From JBGSMX01 sp963790405 (GTDB lineage Bacteria; Actinomycetota; Coriobacteriia; Anaerosomatales; JAGXFU01), in assembly GCA_963790405.1 (NCBI GenBank), contig CAWBOJ010000006.1, positions 434,001 to 498,000 of the forward strand: a DNA stretch of 64,000 nt. Reading direction: 5' to 3'. The translations under genes were made by a program, and so were the position numbers. This document shows positions 26,717 to 35,475 of this stretch, one piece after another (the stretch's first letter is position 1; each line of letters begins with the position of its first letter). The notes under the pieces were generated by a model. That model saw only the letters and a list, made by a program, of their open reading frames with translations, did no database searches and was not told the DNA's origin.

Positions 26717-28645
26717 ATGAGAAGGTCTAGACTTGCGAGAACGATGCTCGCAGTAGCTCTGATGCTTGCCATGGTGCCGCTCTCGGCGACTGCGGCGACT
26801 ACGGATTACGGGTACTTGACCCAGTGGGGCGGACTGCCGCCCGGCCCCGGAGACGGACAGTTCAGTGGTCCGTGGGGGTTGGATGTCGGCCTCGACGGGT
26901 CAGTGTACGTGGGCGATCTCGGCAATGGCCGGATCCAGCATTTCGCGATTGACGGTACGTACCTGTCCTCGTTTGGCACGACGGGCACGGCAAACGGGAA
27001 GTTCAATAGCCCGCAAGATGTTGCTGTCGGCCCCGACGGGTCAATCTACGTGGCCGATATCGGCAACAACCGGATTCAGAAGTTCGACTCCGAGGGGCAC
27101 TTCATCACCAAGTGGGGCGGAGTGCCAGGCGGTCCCGGTGACGGCGAATTCCTGAGTCCGTTCAGTGTCGCTGTCGGCCCCGATGGATCAGTCTATGTGT
27201 GCGATCTCGGCAACAACCGGATTCAGAAGTTCGACTCCGAGGGGCACTTCATCACCAAGTGGGGCGGAGTGCCAGCCGGCTCTGGTGACGGCGAATTTCT
27301 GAGTCCGTTCAGTATCGCTGTCGGCCCCGATGGGTCAGTCTACGTGGTCGATATCGGCAACAACCGGATTCAGAAGTTCGACTCCGAGGGGCACTTCATC
27401 ACCAAGTGGGGCGGACTGCCAACCGGTCCCGGCGACGGCGAATTTGTCAGCCCGTACGGTGTCGACGTCGGTCCCGATGGGTCAGTGTACGTGGGCGATT
27501 TCGGCAACGCGCGCGTGCAGCACTTTGATCCCGACGGCGGATTCATCGGCAAGTGGAACGTGGCTCGTCCAGGTGACTCAGTGACGGCGCGGCCCTTTGG
27601 CGTCGTCGCAGGCCTGGAGCGTGACGTGTTCGTATCCGACATGGGCCTGAACGTCGTGAGGAAGTATTTCGTCGGCATACCCTCGACGACGACATCGCTT
27701 GCCGGGTCGAACCGGTACCGCACGGGGGTCGTGGTCTCACGTGAGGCGTACCCTGACGGGCTCAGGAAGGATTCCGAAGGCTACAAGACGGTGCTGATCG
27801 CCACCGGCAGGAACTGGCCGGACGCTCTCGGCGGTGCCTCTCTAGCAGGCGCACTGGACGGACCGATCCTGCTCGTCGACACAGACGCCGTTCCGGCCGA
27901 GGTGGCCATCGAGATCGGCAGGCTTGGAGCGACTCGCGCAATTGTCATCGGAGGGACGAGTGCGGTGGGCGAGAAGGTTGTCGCCACCCTCAACGGTGCG
28001 GGCCTCAAGGTCGAGCGTATTGGCGGCGTCAACCGGAAGGGGACGGCCGAAGCGGTCGCCCGCAGGACCGTGGGTGTCCTCGGCTCGTCTTGGGACGGTA
28101 CGGCGCTCGTAGCGACAGCCGACAACTTCCCGGACGCACTGGCAGCCTCGCCACTCGCCGCAGCGAAGGGCTGGCCGCTTTACCTTTCCGCAGCGACAGG
28201 TCTTGCGGATTCGACGAAGACTCGAATCGCTGCAGACGGCGTGACCGACGCCGTGATCCTGGGCGGAGACGGGGCAGTGCCACCACAGGTGGAGAGCGCC
28301 CTGGCGAGCATTCTGGGCGGCGCAGCGCACGTGAAACGACTCGATGGCTCGGACCGCTACGCTACTGCAGTTGCCGTTGCGACCTTCGGTGTGGAACGCG
28401 CCGGTCTGAACTGGGCACACGTGGCACTGTCGAAGGGTACCGACTTCCCAGATGCCTTGTGCGGCGGTGTGTTGCAGGGCAGTGACCAATCAGTACTGCT
28501 TCTCACGCGCCCGGACTCGCTGCCCAATGCGACTCGGATCGCGATCACGAACAACAAGATGCGCATATATGAGGTGCGATACCTGGGCGGTACCGCTGTG
28601 GTGACTCAAGCGGTACGAAGCAAGGTGGAGTCGCTCCTGTACTAG
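26717..28645 (+). CDS. Secreted NHL-repeat protein with CWB2 cell-wall-binding repeats
   Basis: The protein has 642 residues from the ATG at 26717 (GGGAGGAG just upstream). A signal peptide with a hydrophobic core (MLAVALMLAMVPLSATAA) is followed by about six NHL-type blades (residues 30-320, with recurring VGPDGSVYV.DIGNNRIQKF). Three of these blades are nearly identical at DNA level. The C-terminal half (about 340-640) holds three cell-wall-binding type 2 repeats, with RYRTGVVVSREAY, NRKGTAEAVARR and SDRYATAVAVATFG and the usual FPDALAASPLA motifs. Such proteins are exported and bind the cell wall non-covalently; the NHL propeller likely binds a ligand outside. Confidence 0.9.
   Translation: MRRSRLARTMLAVALMLAMVPLSATAATTDYGYLTQWGGLPPGPGDGQFSGPWGLDVGLDGSVYVGDLGNGRIQHFAIDGTYLSSFGTTGTANGKFNSPQDVAVGPDGSIYVADIGNNRIQKFDSEGHFITKWGGVPGGPGDGEFLSPFSVAVGPDGSVYVCDLGNNRIQKFDSEGHFITKWGGVPAGSGDGEFLSPFSIAVGPDGSVYVVDIGNNRIQKFDSEGHFITKWGGLPTGPGDGEFVSPYGVDVGPDGSVYVGDFGNARVQHFDPDGGFIGKWNVARPGDSVTARPFGVVAGLERDVFVSDMGLNVVRKYFVGIPSTTTSLAGSNRYRTGVVVSREAYPDGLRKDSEGYKTVLIATGRNWPDALGGASLAGALDGPILLVDTDAVPAEVAIEIGRLGATRAIVIGGTSAVGEKVVATLNGAGLKVERIGGVNRKGTAEAVARRTVGVLGSSWDGTALVATADNFPDALAASPLAAAKGWPLYLSAATGLADSTKTRIAADGVTDAVILGGDGAVPPQVESALASILGGAAHVKRLDGSDRYATAVAVATFGVERAGLNWAHVALSKGTDFPDALCGGVLQGSDQSVLLLTRPDSLPNATRIAITNNKMRIYEVRYLGGTAVVTQAVRSKVESLLY
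27026..27466 (+). repeat. 147-base tandem repeats inside the NHL propeller
   Basis: Three consecutive units begin at 27026, 27173 and 27320, and a diverging fourth begins at 27467. Each unit is 147 bases (49 residues) and in frame. The segment from GGCAACAACCGGATTCAG to the following TGGGGCGGA is the same in the three units. This points to recent duplication or gene conversion of propeller blades. Confidence 0.88.
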
Positions 28646-28733
28646 GGAAGGTAGTGTCGAACCGATGGCTCATTCTCTGTCGGGGTGGGTACATTCCTCG
28701 GCAAGAGGCGAAACGAGGAAGATGGAGGTTTGT

Positions 28734-29084
28734 ATGGAGCGGACAAGAACCCTTGTCAGAGTTGTCGTGCTGCTCTCTTTGGCACTCGTGCTCGTGATCG
28801 GGCTAGCGGCGTGTTCGTCGAGTGATACCGGGACGACTGCGGAGCCGGCTGCAACGGGCACCGGCGGCGATGCTGGCGCGACGGATCAGCCAGCAGCCGA
28901 GGAGGATCCGGCGGTGGCACTGATCGAGACCAAGTGTTCGATGTGTCATAGCACCGATCGCGTGTGGTCTGCGGACAAGACGCGCGAAGAATGGGTAGTC
29001 AGTGTCGATCGGATGAAGACGAACGGTCTTGTCGTGACCGACGATGAGTACACTCAGATCATCGATTACCTCGCGGGACAGTAG
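28734..29084 (+). CDS. Lipoprotein with a single c-type haem motif
   Basis: The protein has 116 residues from the ATG at 28734 (GGAGG 5 bases upstream). The signal peptide ends with lipobox LAAC, so lipid-modified Cys27 is predicted. A low-complexity linker of Ala, Gly, Thr and Glu (28-60) precedes a ~55-residue cytochrome-c-like domain with the haem motif CSMCH at 68-72 and a downstream Met (VDRMKTNG) that may be the axial ligand. It could carry electrons at the outside of the membrane. The CSMCH...EEW...MKTNG pattern resembles small monohaem proteins that match the quinol/haem c family. A strong terminator follows. Confidence 0.82.
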   Translation: MERTRTLVRVVVLLSLALVLVIGLAACSSSDTGTTAEPAATGTGGDAGATDQPAAEEDPAVALIETKCSMCHSTDRVWSADKTREEWVVSVDRMKTNGLVVTDDEYTQIIDYLAGQ

Positions 29085-29123
29085 AGTTCGCGCGACAGGC
29101 ACGTATCTGATGGCCAACGTGTG

Positions 29124-29151
29124 AGGGCCCCTGCAACGCAGGGGCCCTTTT
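29124..29151 (+). terminator. Terminator after the haem lipoprotein
   Basis: The stem AGGGCCCCTGC/GCAGGGGCCCT is perfect over 11 pairs with a three-base AAC loop, followed by TTTT. Confidence 0.9.
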
Positions 29152-29189
29152 GCAAGCTGATGGTCACGTGTGACCGAATGTGGGGCGTG

Positions 29190-29582
29190 CTAGCAGTCGG
29201 CGCCGGAGTAGGCGGGAACTCGCTTGGGTGCCGGCACGGAGGAGTCCGCGGCGAGTCCCAAGACCAGCTTCGCCATGGCGTCGTGAATCACCGTGGGATG
29301 ACCGCCTGCGGCTCCGCCGTAGGCTTCGAAGATCTCGCCGTTGGCACCAGGCCATTCGGCCATGTCGATGATCAGATCGGGCTCCGGGATGCGGGTCGAG
29401 AGTTCGGAGATACTCGCCGAGAACGGGATACCCATGCTGGAAGCTACGAGGGCTCCGGGACTGTCGTCATACAGGTCAGAAACGCCGACGACATTCAGGA
29501 ACGCTCGTGAAGTGAAATCGACGATGAGTTGGGCGACAGCCCGATTTCCCCCGAGAATCAAGACATTCAGCGTTTCGTGCAT
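29190..29582 (-). CDS. Stand-alone Rossmann-fold protein, function unknown
   Basis: The protein has 130 residues from an ATG at 29582 with GAGGTG upstream. The N-terminus LNVLILGGNRAVAQLIVDF and the following NVVGVSDLYDDSPGALVASS look like the NAD-binding half of inositol or homoserine dehydrogenase-like folds, with an acidic residue (D) at the end of strand 2. SELSTRIPEPDLIIDMAE completes the half-domain. No catalytic domain is attached. Such half-domains occur as sensory modules in some kinases and redox regulators. The last ~15 residues are disordered-looking and end in a Cys. The role is unknown. Confidence 0.62.
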   Translation of the reverse strand: MHETLNVLILGGNRAVAQLIVDFTSRAFLNVVGVSDLYDDSPGALVASSMGIPFSASISELSTRIPEPDLIIDMAEWPGANGEIFEAYGGAAGGHPTVIHDAMAKLVLGLAADSSVPAPKRVPAYSGADC

Positions 29583-29734
29583 CTCACACCTCGCTTCATC
29601 CGGAGGAGTTCAGGAAACATAATACTCCGGTTTGGTGTGCGTGGCACGTCCTAGTGATGAACTGCGGATGTGCTATCGACTGTCTTTGTGACGAATGTGG
29701 CACTGTGTGCGGCGCGATAGCTCGCGTGGGTTCG

Positions 29735-30667
29735 CTACCCGCGGCCGATACGCTTGAGGTAGGACTTCGGGACGACCAAGCGCGCCGCATTGGGCAGCAC
29801 GCATGCCCTGAAGGGTGTCTTGGCGGCGAGCAGCTCACCATCATACTGAACGGGGAGCGGGGGATCCGCCTCAACGATGAAGTCTCGCGCCGAGTGAATC
29901 TCGAGTCCTGCCGAGCGATTCGGATGTGTGCCGGTCGTGCGATCGATGATTGCCGCCCAGACGGCCGGCACCAGTTCAGCGACGTTGCGCGAGCGCACGA
30001 CAACCACCTCGAACACGCCATCACTGGGATCACTGTGGTGGGTGATGGCCAGATCGAACTGTAGGCGCGCGAAGTTCACGAGCAGTACGGCCATGCCCTC
30101 AGTCTCAATGACCTTGCCATCCAGTGTGAGACGGAACGTGGATATCTGGGGAGCGAGGTTCTGAAGCGCTCCGACGAGGTAGGCGGCGACCCCTATCGAT
30201 GATTTGAGGTCCTGCGCCGCTTCCATGATCTTCGCGTCGAACCCCGCCCCGGCACCGATCACGAAACCGCTCTTGCGCCAATCGGGATCGCCAGGGTCGC
30301 CGATCTCGATTTCCCCAATATCGACGTCCACGATTGGCCCGGCCATGGCGATGTGGGCCAGTTCCGACGGGTCGATCGGCATGCCGATGTTGAGTGCGAG
30401 TAGGTTCGCCGTACCGGCGGGGTAGGTGACGATCGGGACTTCTCGGCCACGAAGTTCATAGCAGACACCCGAAACGGTTCCGTCTCCGCCTGCCGCGACG
30501 ACACGGTCGAACTCCTCGGCGTCGCGCACGAGATCGCGCAGTGTCGTGCCCCCCGAGACGAACCGCATGGTCACCTCGGCGCCCGCGCGTCCGATGGCCC
30601 GCATGAACTGATACAGTCCTGCATCGGCCTGACCTGCTGAAAGATTAACGATGGCGAGTACGCGCAC
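29735..30667 (-). CDS. Diacylglycerol kinase-family lipid kinase
   Basis: This is a 310-residue protein starting at GTG (30667) with GAGGGG 8 bases upstream. The N-terminal domain has the ATP-binding signature GGDGT (residues 60-64) in the context RVVAAGGDGTVSGVCYEL. Next come YPAGTANLLALNIGMPIDP and the beta-sandwich lipid-binding domain with IGAGAGFDAKIM and DGVFEVVVV. It phosphorylates diacylglycerol or a related lipid, or makes a similar transfer. It runs opposite to the RNase D gene, with a 95-base promoter gap between them. Confidence 0.9.
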   Translation of the reverse strand: MRVLAIVNLSAGQADAGLYQFMRAIGRAGAEVTMRFVSGGTTLRDLVRDAEEFDRVVAAGGDGTVSGVCYELRGREVPIVTYPAGTANLLALNIGMPIDPSELAHIAMAGPIVDVDIGEIEIGDPGDPDWRKSGFVIGAGAGFDAKIMEAAQDLKSSIGVAAYLVGALQNLAPQISTFRLTLDGKVIETEGMAVLLVNFARLQFDLAITHHSDPSDGVFEVVVVRSRNVAELVPAVWAAIIDRTTGTHPNRSAGLEIHSARDFIVEADPPLPVQYDGELLAAKTPFRACVLPNAARLVVPKSYLKRIGRG

Positions 30668-30762
30668 CGGATACCCCTCGGCCTAGTGTCTGTCCCGCCT
30701 GGTAGCATACGCTATGCGCCTTCATCCTTGGACAGGTAGGATGGAGCGCGGAAGGAGAACAT

Positions 30763-31917
30763 GTGTACATAGACACGCAAGACGGACTACTCGAGCTTGT
30801 CGCGCGCCTGCGCGAATCCAAGTTCGTGGCTCTCGATACCGAGTTCATGCGCGAACGCACCTACTTCGCTCGCCTGTGTCTGATTCAGCTCGCGACCGAC
30901 GATGTCGCGGCGATTGTCGATCCGCTGGCTATCGACGATCTCAGTCCGTTGGCGGATGTGCTGTTCGACGAGAATGTCTTGAAGCTCATGCACGCCGGGC
31001 AACAGGACATGGAGATCTTCTACTTCATGTTCGAGCGAGTCCCGCGACCGATATTCGATACTCAGGTTGCGGCGACGCTGGCTGGCTTCCCGCAGCAGGT
31101 CGGATACGGAGCGCTCGTGTCCGATGTTCTCGGCGTGACGCTCGACAAGTCGGACACCTACACCGACTGGGCAAAGCGGCCGCTGTCAAAGACGCAGATC
31201 GAGTACGCGCTCAACGACGTACGCTACCTGCCTCCGGTGTATCGCGAGCTTCAGACGACTCTCGCCGAGAAACAGCGCCTCGACTGGCTCCGGCCGGATT
31301 TCGAGCGCTTGGAGGCGGCGGACACGTACCGCGTGGTGCCCGAGGAGACCTGGCGGCGGCTGAAGCGACTGAAGTCGCTCGATCGCAGGCAGCTCGGCGT
31401 GTTGCAGCACGTGACAGCATGGCGCGAGCGGGAGGCGCAGCGCCGTGACGTGCCACGCAAGTGGGTGGTCGGGGACGAGTCTCTCGTGGAGATCGCGCGG
31501 CGAGCACCGAAGACACGTGACGATCTCAACGCCTTGCGCGGCGTGGGGGACAAGCTTGCCAAGAGCGCATACCAGGCGGTGCTTGCTGCGGTTCGGGCCG
31601 GACTCGACATGGACAAAGTCGACTTGCCGCTTCTGGAGCGCGGTACGCGGCTCAGGAACGACATAGAAGGCGCCGTCGATCTGATGGCATCGCTCGTGCG
31701 CGTACGTGCGAAAGAGCACGGTGTCGCCGTACCTCTCCTGGCGTCGAGGCGTGATCTCGAACGTCTTGCTGCCGGGGAGCGCGACGGCAATGCGCTGCTG
31801 GAAGGCTGGCGACGCGGCATCGTCGGCGATGAGCTGCTCGAGCTGCTTGCCGGACGGCTGGCGCTCTCGGTCGAAGACGGCGAGCTTGCGGTGCGTAGAA
31901 TCAATGGAGATTCCTAG
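30763..31917 (+). CDS. rnd: Ribonuclease D
   Basis: The protein has 384 residues from GTG (30763; GGAAGGAG upstream). The DEDDy exonuclease domain is complete: motif I VALDTEFMRE (D25, E27), motif II MHAGQQDMEIFY, motif III ALNDVRYLPPVY. An HRDC domain follows at about 205-285 (ARRAPKTRDDLNALRGVGDK). It trims tRNA 3' ends and other small RNAs in other bacteria. The family is not universal in Actinobacteria but common. The enzyme appears intact and full length. Confidence 0.93.
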   Translation: MYIDTQDGLLELVARLRESKFVALDTEFMRERTYFARLCLIQLATDDVAAIVDPLAIDDLSPLADVLFDENVLKLMHAGQQDMEIFYFMFERVPRPIFDTQVAATLAGFPQQVGYGALVSDVLGVTLDKSDTYTDWAKRPLSKTQIEYALNDVRYLPPVYRELQTTLAEKQRLDWLRPDFERLEAADTYRVVPEETWRRLKRLKSLDRRQLGVLQHVTAWREREAQRRDVPRKWVVGDESLVEIARRAPKTRDDLNALRGVGDKLAKSAYQAVLAAVRAGLDMDKVDLPLLERGTRLRNDIEGAVDLMASLVRVRAKEHGVAVPLLASRRDLERLAAGERDGNALLEGWRRGIVGDELLELLAGRLALSVEDGELAVRRINGDS

Positions 31918-32005
31918 CCCGGCACGCGTTTCGCAGATGACGGGGTATCTGATTGTGAGGAAGATACGTGCGGCGATGATGCCGCTTTCGAAAGGGTGAT
32001 CGACG

Positions 32006-32674
32006 GTGTTCGGTTCCTACCTGCCGATTCTGTTGCTCGCGGTCGTGCTCGGACTTGCGACACAGGGTTGGGTGAACTCATCGTTTCGGAAATACAGCAA
32101 GGTGCCGCTGGCTACGGGTCTGACCGGTGCCGAGGTCGCGCGCCGCATGCTCGATGCGAACGGGCTGCATGATGTGGCGATCGAGCAGATCGGCGGAAAG
32201 CTGACCGACCACTACGACCCGCGAGCCAAGGTTCTTCGTCTGTCCCAGCCGGTGTATGGCGGTCGTTCCGTCGCGGCTGCGGGCATCGCGTCTCACGAGG
32301 CGGGGCACGCGGTTCAGCATGCTCGCGGTTTCGTATTCGCGGCGGTGCGCGGAGCGCTGTTTCCTGCGGCACGGCTCGGCTCGAACATGGCGTTCCCGCT
32401 CATCTTTCTGGGTGTGTTCACGTCCCTCACCGGGCTGGTCACGGTAGGCGTCGTGTTGTTCGGCATAGCCGTGCTGTTCCAGCTGGTGACATTGCCGGTG
32501 GAGTTCGACGCTTCGCGGCGTGCATTGGCGAGCTTGTCGGAAGGTGCCTTGGTGCCGACCGAGCAGGTCGCAGGCGCGCGCGCAGTTCTGACGGCAGCTG
32601 CCATGACGTACCTTGCGGCCGCTCTGATCGCCGTGATGCAGCTGCTCTATTTCGTGGGACTGTCTCGCCGCTAG
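32006..32674 (+). CDS. YugP-family zinc metallopeptidase, membrane bound
   Basis: The protein has 222 residues from GTG (32006). An N-terminal membrane helix (1-22), a peptidase motif HEAGHA (H97, E98, H101), and two or three C-terminal helices give the typical YugP (DUF2268-neighbour, M48-like) layout. The motif TGAEVARRMLDANGLHDVAIE is characteristic near the N-terminus. The target is unknown; it probably acts in membrane protein quality control. Confidence 0.9.
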   Translation: MFGSYLPILLLAVVLGLATQGWVNSSFRKYSKVPLATGLTGAEVARRMLDANGLHDVAIEQIGGKLTDHYDPRAKVLRLSQPVYGGRSVAAAGIASHEAGHAVQHARGFVFAAVRGALFPAARLGSNMAFPLIFLGVFTSLTGLVTVGVVLFGIAVLFQLVTLPVEFDASRRALASLSEGALVPTEQVAGARAVLTAAAMTYLAAALIAVMQLLYFVGLSRR

Positions 32675-32736
32675 GCGTCAGAGGCAGCTGCTAGAATCTG
32701 TTGACAGACAGCTGGCGAATGAGAGGGGGCGATGGG

Positions 32737-34008
32737 GTGGCCGGAGCGGCATCGCTTACCGTTACCCAGGCGATGTCTCTTGCCCGCAGCGCTCTCGAGA
32801 CGGTGACGGTCCAGGTTCTCGGCGAGGTCTCCGAGTTCAACGACAAGCCGGGATACAAGGCGGCGTACTTCACGGTGTGTGACGAGGGTGCGTCGATGCC
32901 GTGCATGATGTGGCGTGATGCGTACGTGGCCTCCGGCGTCCAACTGCGGTGCGGGACGCTCGTTCAGATGAGTGGCACGTTCTCGGCATATGTCCCCAAA
33001 GGCCGGATGCAATTCATGGTCAAGCGAGTCGCTCTGGCGGGCGAGGGGATGCTGCGCATGCAGGTCGCCGAACTTGCCAGAAAGCTCGAGTCCGAGGGGC
33101 TGATGCGCGCCGATCGCAAGCGAGCCTTGCCGATCCACCCCGAGAAGATCGCGGTCGTGACTTCGCCGCGGGGCAAAGCGGTGCACGATGTGATCCGCAC
33201 CCTGCGAAGGCGCTACCCTCTCGCCGAGCTGCTCGTAGCGGGCGTGGCAGTCGAGGGAGCCGATGCGCCGCGCGCGATGGCTGACGCCATGAAGATCGCC
33301 GCAGATGCGGGCGCCGAGGTGATCTTGCTCGTGCGGGGTGGCGGCAGCTACGAGGACCTGATGCCGTTCAATGACGAGTCCGTCGCACGTGCGGTCGCTG
33401 CATGCCCGGTGCCCGTTGTGACCGGCATCGGACATGAACCGGATGTCTCGATCGCCGACATGGTGGGCGATCTGCACGCATCGACACCAACTGCGGCAGC
33501 CGAAGCGGTGGCCCCGTCGGTCGAGGAACTCTCGGCGACACTCGACAAGACAGGTCGACTCCTGGGACGAGCACTGCAGCACCGCGTCCAGGAGGCACGC
33601 CATCGGCTCCGCATGCTCGCTGGGAGACCAGTGTTCTGCGATCGCGCCGCCCTTGTCGGTCCGGCGTGGCAGACACTCGACAGCCTGTCGGCGGGCCTGA
33701 GACGCGCGATACCTGTGCGCCTCGAACGGGACGCACGGCAGCTGACGTATCTGCGCGAACGCATCGTGCGGGTGGGGCCACGCGTCGTGGAGCGCGCCTC
33801 TCAGCAGATGAAGAGCGGCGCGGCGCGGCTGAACGATCTGTCGCCGTTGGCGATTCTTGGCCGAGGGTATGCCGTGTGTTTCGCAGATGACGGTACGCGC
33901 GTCGTGAAGTCGTACTCGGAAGTGGATGTCGGAGACAACGTGACGGTACGTCTTGGAACAGGCAGGATAGGATGCAAGGTCGAATCGACCGAGGAGGCGG
34001 AGGGCTAG
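32737..34008 (+). CDS. xseA: Exodeoxyribonuclease VII large subunit
   Basis: The protein has 423 residues from the GTG at 32737, which has GAGAGGGGG 7 bases upstream. The OB-fold domain (about 10-105: VTVQVLGEVSEFND, SGTFSAYVPKGRMQFMV) binds single-stranded DNA. The nuclease core has VTSPRGKAVHDVIRT, VILLVRGGGSYEDLMPFNDE and VTGIGHEPDVSIADMVGD with the catalytic Asp and His residues. The C-terminal helices bind XseB. It degrades single-stranded DNA together with XseB, which is encoded next. Repair and mismatch processing are the usual roles. Confidence 0.95.
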   Translation: MAGAASLTVTQAMSLARSALETVTVQVLGEVSEFNDKPGYKAAYFTVCDEGASMPCMMWRDAYVASGVQLRCGTLVQMSGTFSAYVPKGRMQFMVKRVALAGEGMLRMQVAELARKLESEGLMRADRKRALPIHPEKIAVVTSPRGKAVHDVIRTLRRRYPLAELLVAGVAVEGADAPRAMADAMKIAADAGAEVILLVRGGGSYEDLMPFNDESVARAVAACPVPVVTGIGHEPDVSIADMVGDLHASTPTAAAEAVAPSVEELSATLDKTGRLLGRALQHRVQEARHRLRMLAGRPVFCDRAALVGPAWQTLDSLSAGLRRAIPVRLERDARQLTYLRERIVRVGPRVVERASQQMKSGAARLNDLSPLAILGRGYAVCFADDGTRVVKSYSEVDVGDNVTVRLGTGRIGCKVESTEEAEG

Positions 34009-34260
34009 ATGTCACCGGAGACACCCGTCCCAGCCGAGGGGCTCGCCTTTGGCGAAGCACTCTCGGAGCTGGAGACCATCGTCGCCACGCTCGAGGGCGG
34101 GCAGCTTGAACTCGAGGAGAGCTTGTCGCGCTACGAGCGCGGTGTTGCGCTACTCAAGGCGCTCCAGACGAAGCTGTCCGACGCCGAGCAGCGCGTTACG
34201 ATGCTGATAGGTGAGCTGGAGACCGAAGACGAGGGCGCAAGCGCCAAACCGGAGGGGTGA
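34009..34260 (+). CDS. xseB: Exodeoxyribonuclease VII small subunit
   Basis: This is an 83-residue protein directly after xseA. The classic helical hairpin FGEALSELETIVATLEGGQL, then ELEESLSRYERGVALLKAL, is complete. It coats the long helices of XseA and is needed for activity. Nothing odd is seen. Confidence 0.95.
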   Translation: MSPETPVPAEGLAFGEALSELETIVATLEGGQLELEESLSRYERGVALLKALQTKLSDAEQRVTMLIGELETEDEGASAKPEG

Positions 34261-34263
34261 GCG

Positions 34264-34617
34264 GTGGACAACTGCATTTTCTGCATGATCGGTCGTGGAG
34301 AGATGGAGGCCAAGAAGGTCTACGAAGACGACATGGTTGTCGCGTTCGACGATATCGCCCCGCAAGCGCCGATTCACACACTGATCATTCCCCGGCAGCA
34401 TGTGGGGACTTTGAGCGACGAAATGTCGGATGAGTTGGTGTTGGCCCTCTTCTCTGCGATTCCGAAGATCGCGGAACTCAAGGGTATTGCCCAGACCGGA
34501 TACCGCGTAATCGTCAACAACGGTAGGGACGCCAACCAGACTGTCGGACACCTTCATGTCCACGTAATGGGTGGTCGCACGATGTCACATGGCATGGTCA
34601 ACTTCGCCGAGGAGTGA
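34264..34617 (+). CDS. HIT-family nucleotide-binding protein
   Basis: The protein has 117 residues from GTG (34264), 3 bases after xseB. It starts with CIFCMIGRGE and ends with the histidine triad HLHVHVMGG (H96, H98, H100), as in Hint-type AMP-lysine/phosphoramidate hydrolases. It is a common housekeeping protein. It sits in an operon with xseB and degV. Confidence 0.94.
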   Translation: MDNCIFCMIGRGEMEAKKVYEDDMVVAFDDIAPQAPIHTLIIPRQHVGTLSDEMSDELVLALFSAIPKIAELKGIAQTGYRVIVNNGRDANQTVGHLHVHVMGGRTMSHGMVNFAEE

Positions 34618-34628
34618 GGGAGCTTCTT

Positions 34629-35471
34629 GTGGGCAAGATCGCGGTAGTAACCGATAGCACGGCCGATCTGACGACTGAGCTTATCGAACAGTATGGAATT
34701 ACGGTCGTTCCTCTGACCCTCGTCATCGGGGAGGAGACGATGCTCGACGGCACGCTCACTCAAGAGGAGTTCTTCGAGCGCATGAACGCGGCTCCCGAAC
34801 TGCCCACCACATCTCAGCCGCCTGTCGGGGCGTTCATCGAGGTCTATCAGAAGGCATTGGAGACGGCTTCCGAGGTGGTTTCCGTGCACATCTCATCGAA
34901 GCTTTCGGGCACCATTTCCTCGGCGCGCAAGGCGGCCGAGGAGTTCGCCGGCAGGGTCCACGTGGTCGATTCGCTGCAACTCTCCTGGGGTCTCGGTTTC
35001 CAGGCGCTCGAAGCCGGGCGGGCCGCCATGTCCGAGATCGACGCGAGTGCGGTGGTCAAGCGTGTCGAGTCCGTACGCGACAGAGTGGAGATGATCGTTC
35101 ACGTCGACACGGTCGACAATCTGGTCAAGGGCGGACGCATCTCAAGTTTCGCGGGCCGCGTCAGTGGCATGCTCAATGTGAAGCTCAGCTTCACCGTCAA
35201 TGAAGAAGGCAGCTTCGCTCTCGTGCGCCCGTTCCGAAACGCGCAGTCGGCTCTCAAGCACGGGCTTGACTGGGTCGGGGAGCATATGGGAGATACGAAG
35301 CGGGGAGCCTTCTGTGTCGCGCATGCAATGTCCGAGGACCGGGCAGAGTGGTTGAGAGAGCGGATCGAGGAGCGCTTCGATGTGACCGAGATGTTCGTGG
35401 CCCAGACTGGCACGGTTCTCTCCACGCATACCGGTACCGGCTGGGCCATCGCTTTCGTTCCCGAGGAGTAG
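34629..35471 (+). CDS. DegV-family fatty-acid-binding protein
   Basis: The protein has 280 residues from the GTG at 34629, which has GAGGGAG 6 bases upstream. The N-terminus KIAVVTDSTADLTTELIEQ, the SQPPVGAFIEVYQKAL loop and HISSKLSGTISSARKAAEEF are typical DegV/FakB. These proteins hold a fatty acid and present it to FakA kinase where that partner exists; the C-terminus has GTVLSTHTGTGWAIAFV. No FakA is in the window. Confidence 0.93.
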   Translation: MGKIAVVTDSTADLTTELIEQYGITVVPLTLVIGEETMLDGTLTQEEFFERMNAAPELPTTSQPPVGAFIEVYQKALETASEVVSVHISSKLSGTISSARKAAEEFAGRVHVVDSLQLSWGLGFQALEAGRAAMSEIDASAVVKRVESVRDRVEMIVHVDTVDNLVKGGRISSFAGRVSGMLNVKLSFTVNEEGSFALVRPFRNAQSALKHGLDWVGEHMGDTKRGAFCVAHAMSEDRAEWLRERIEERFDVTEMFVAQTGTVLSTHTGTGWAIAFVPEE

Positions 35472-35475
35472 CTCG

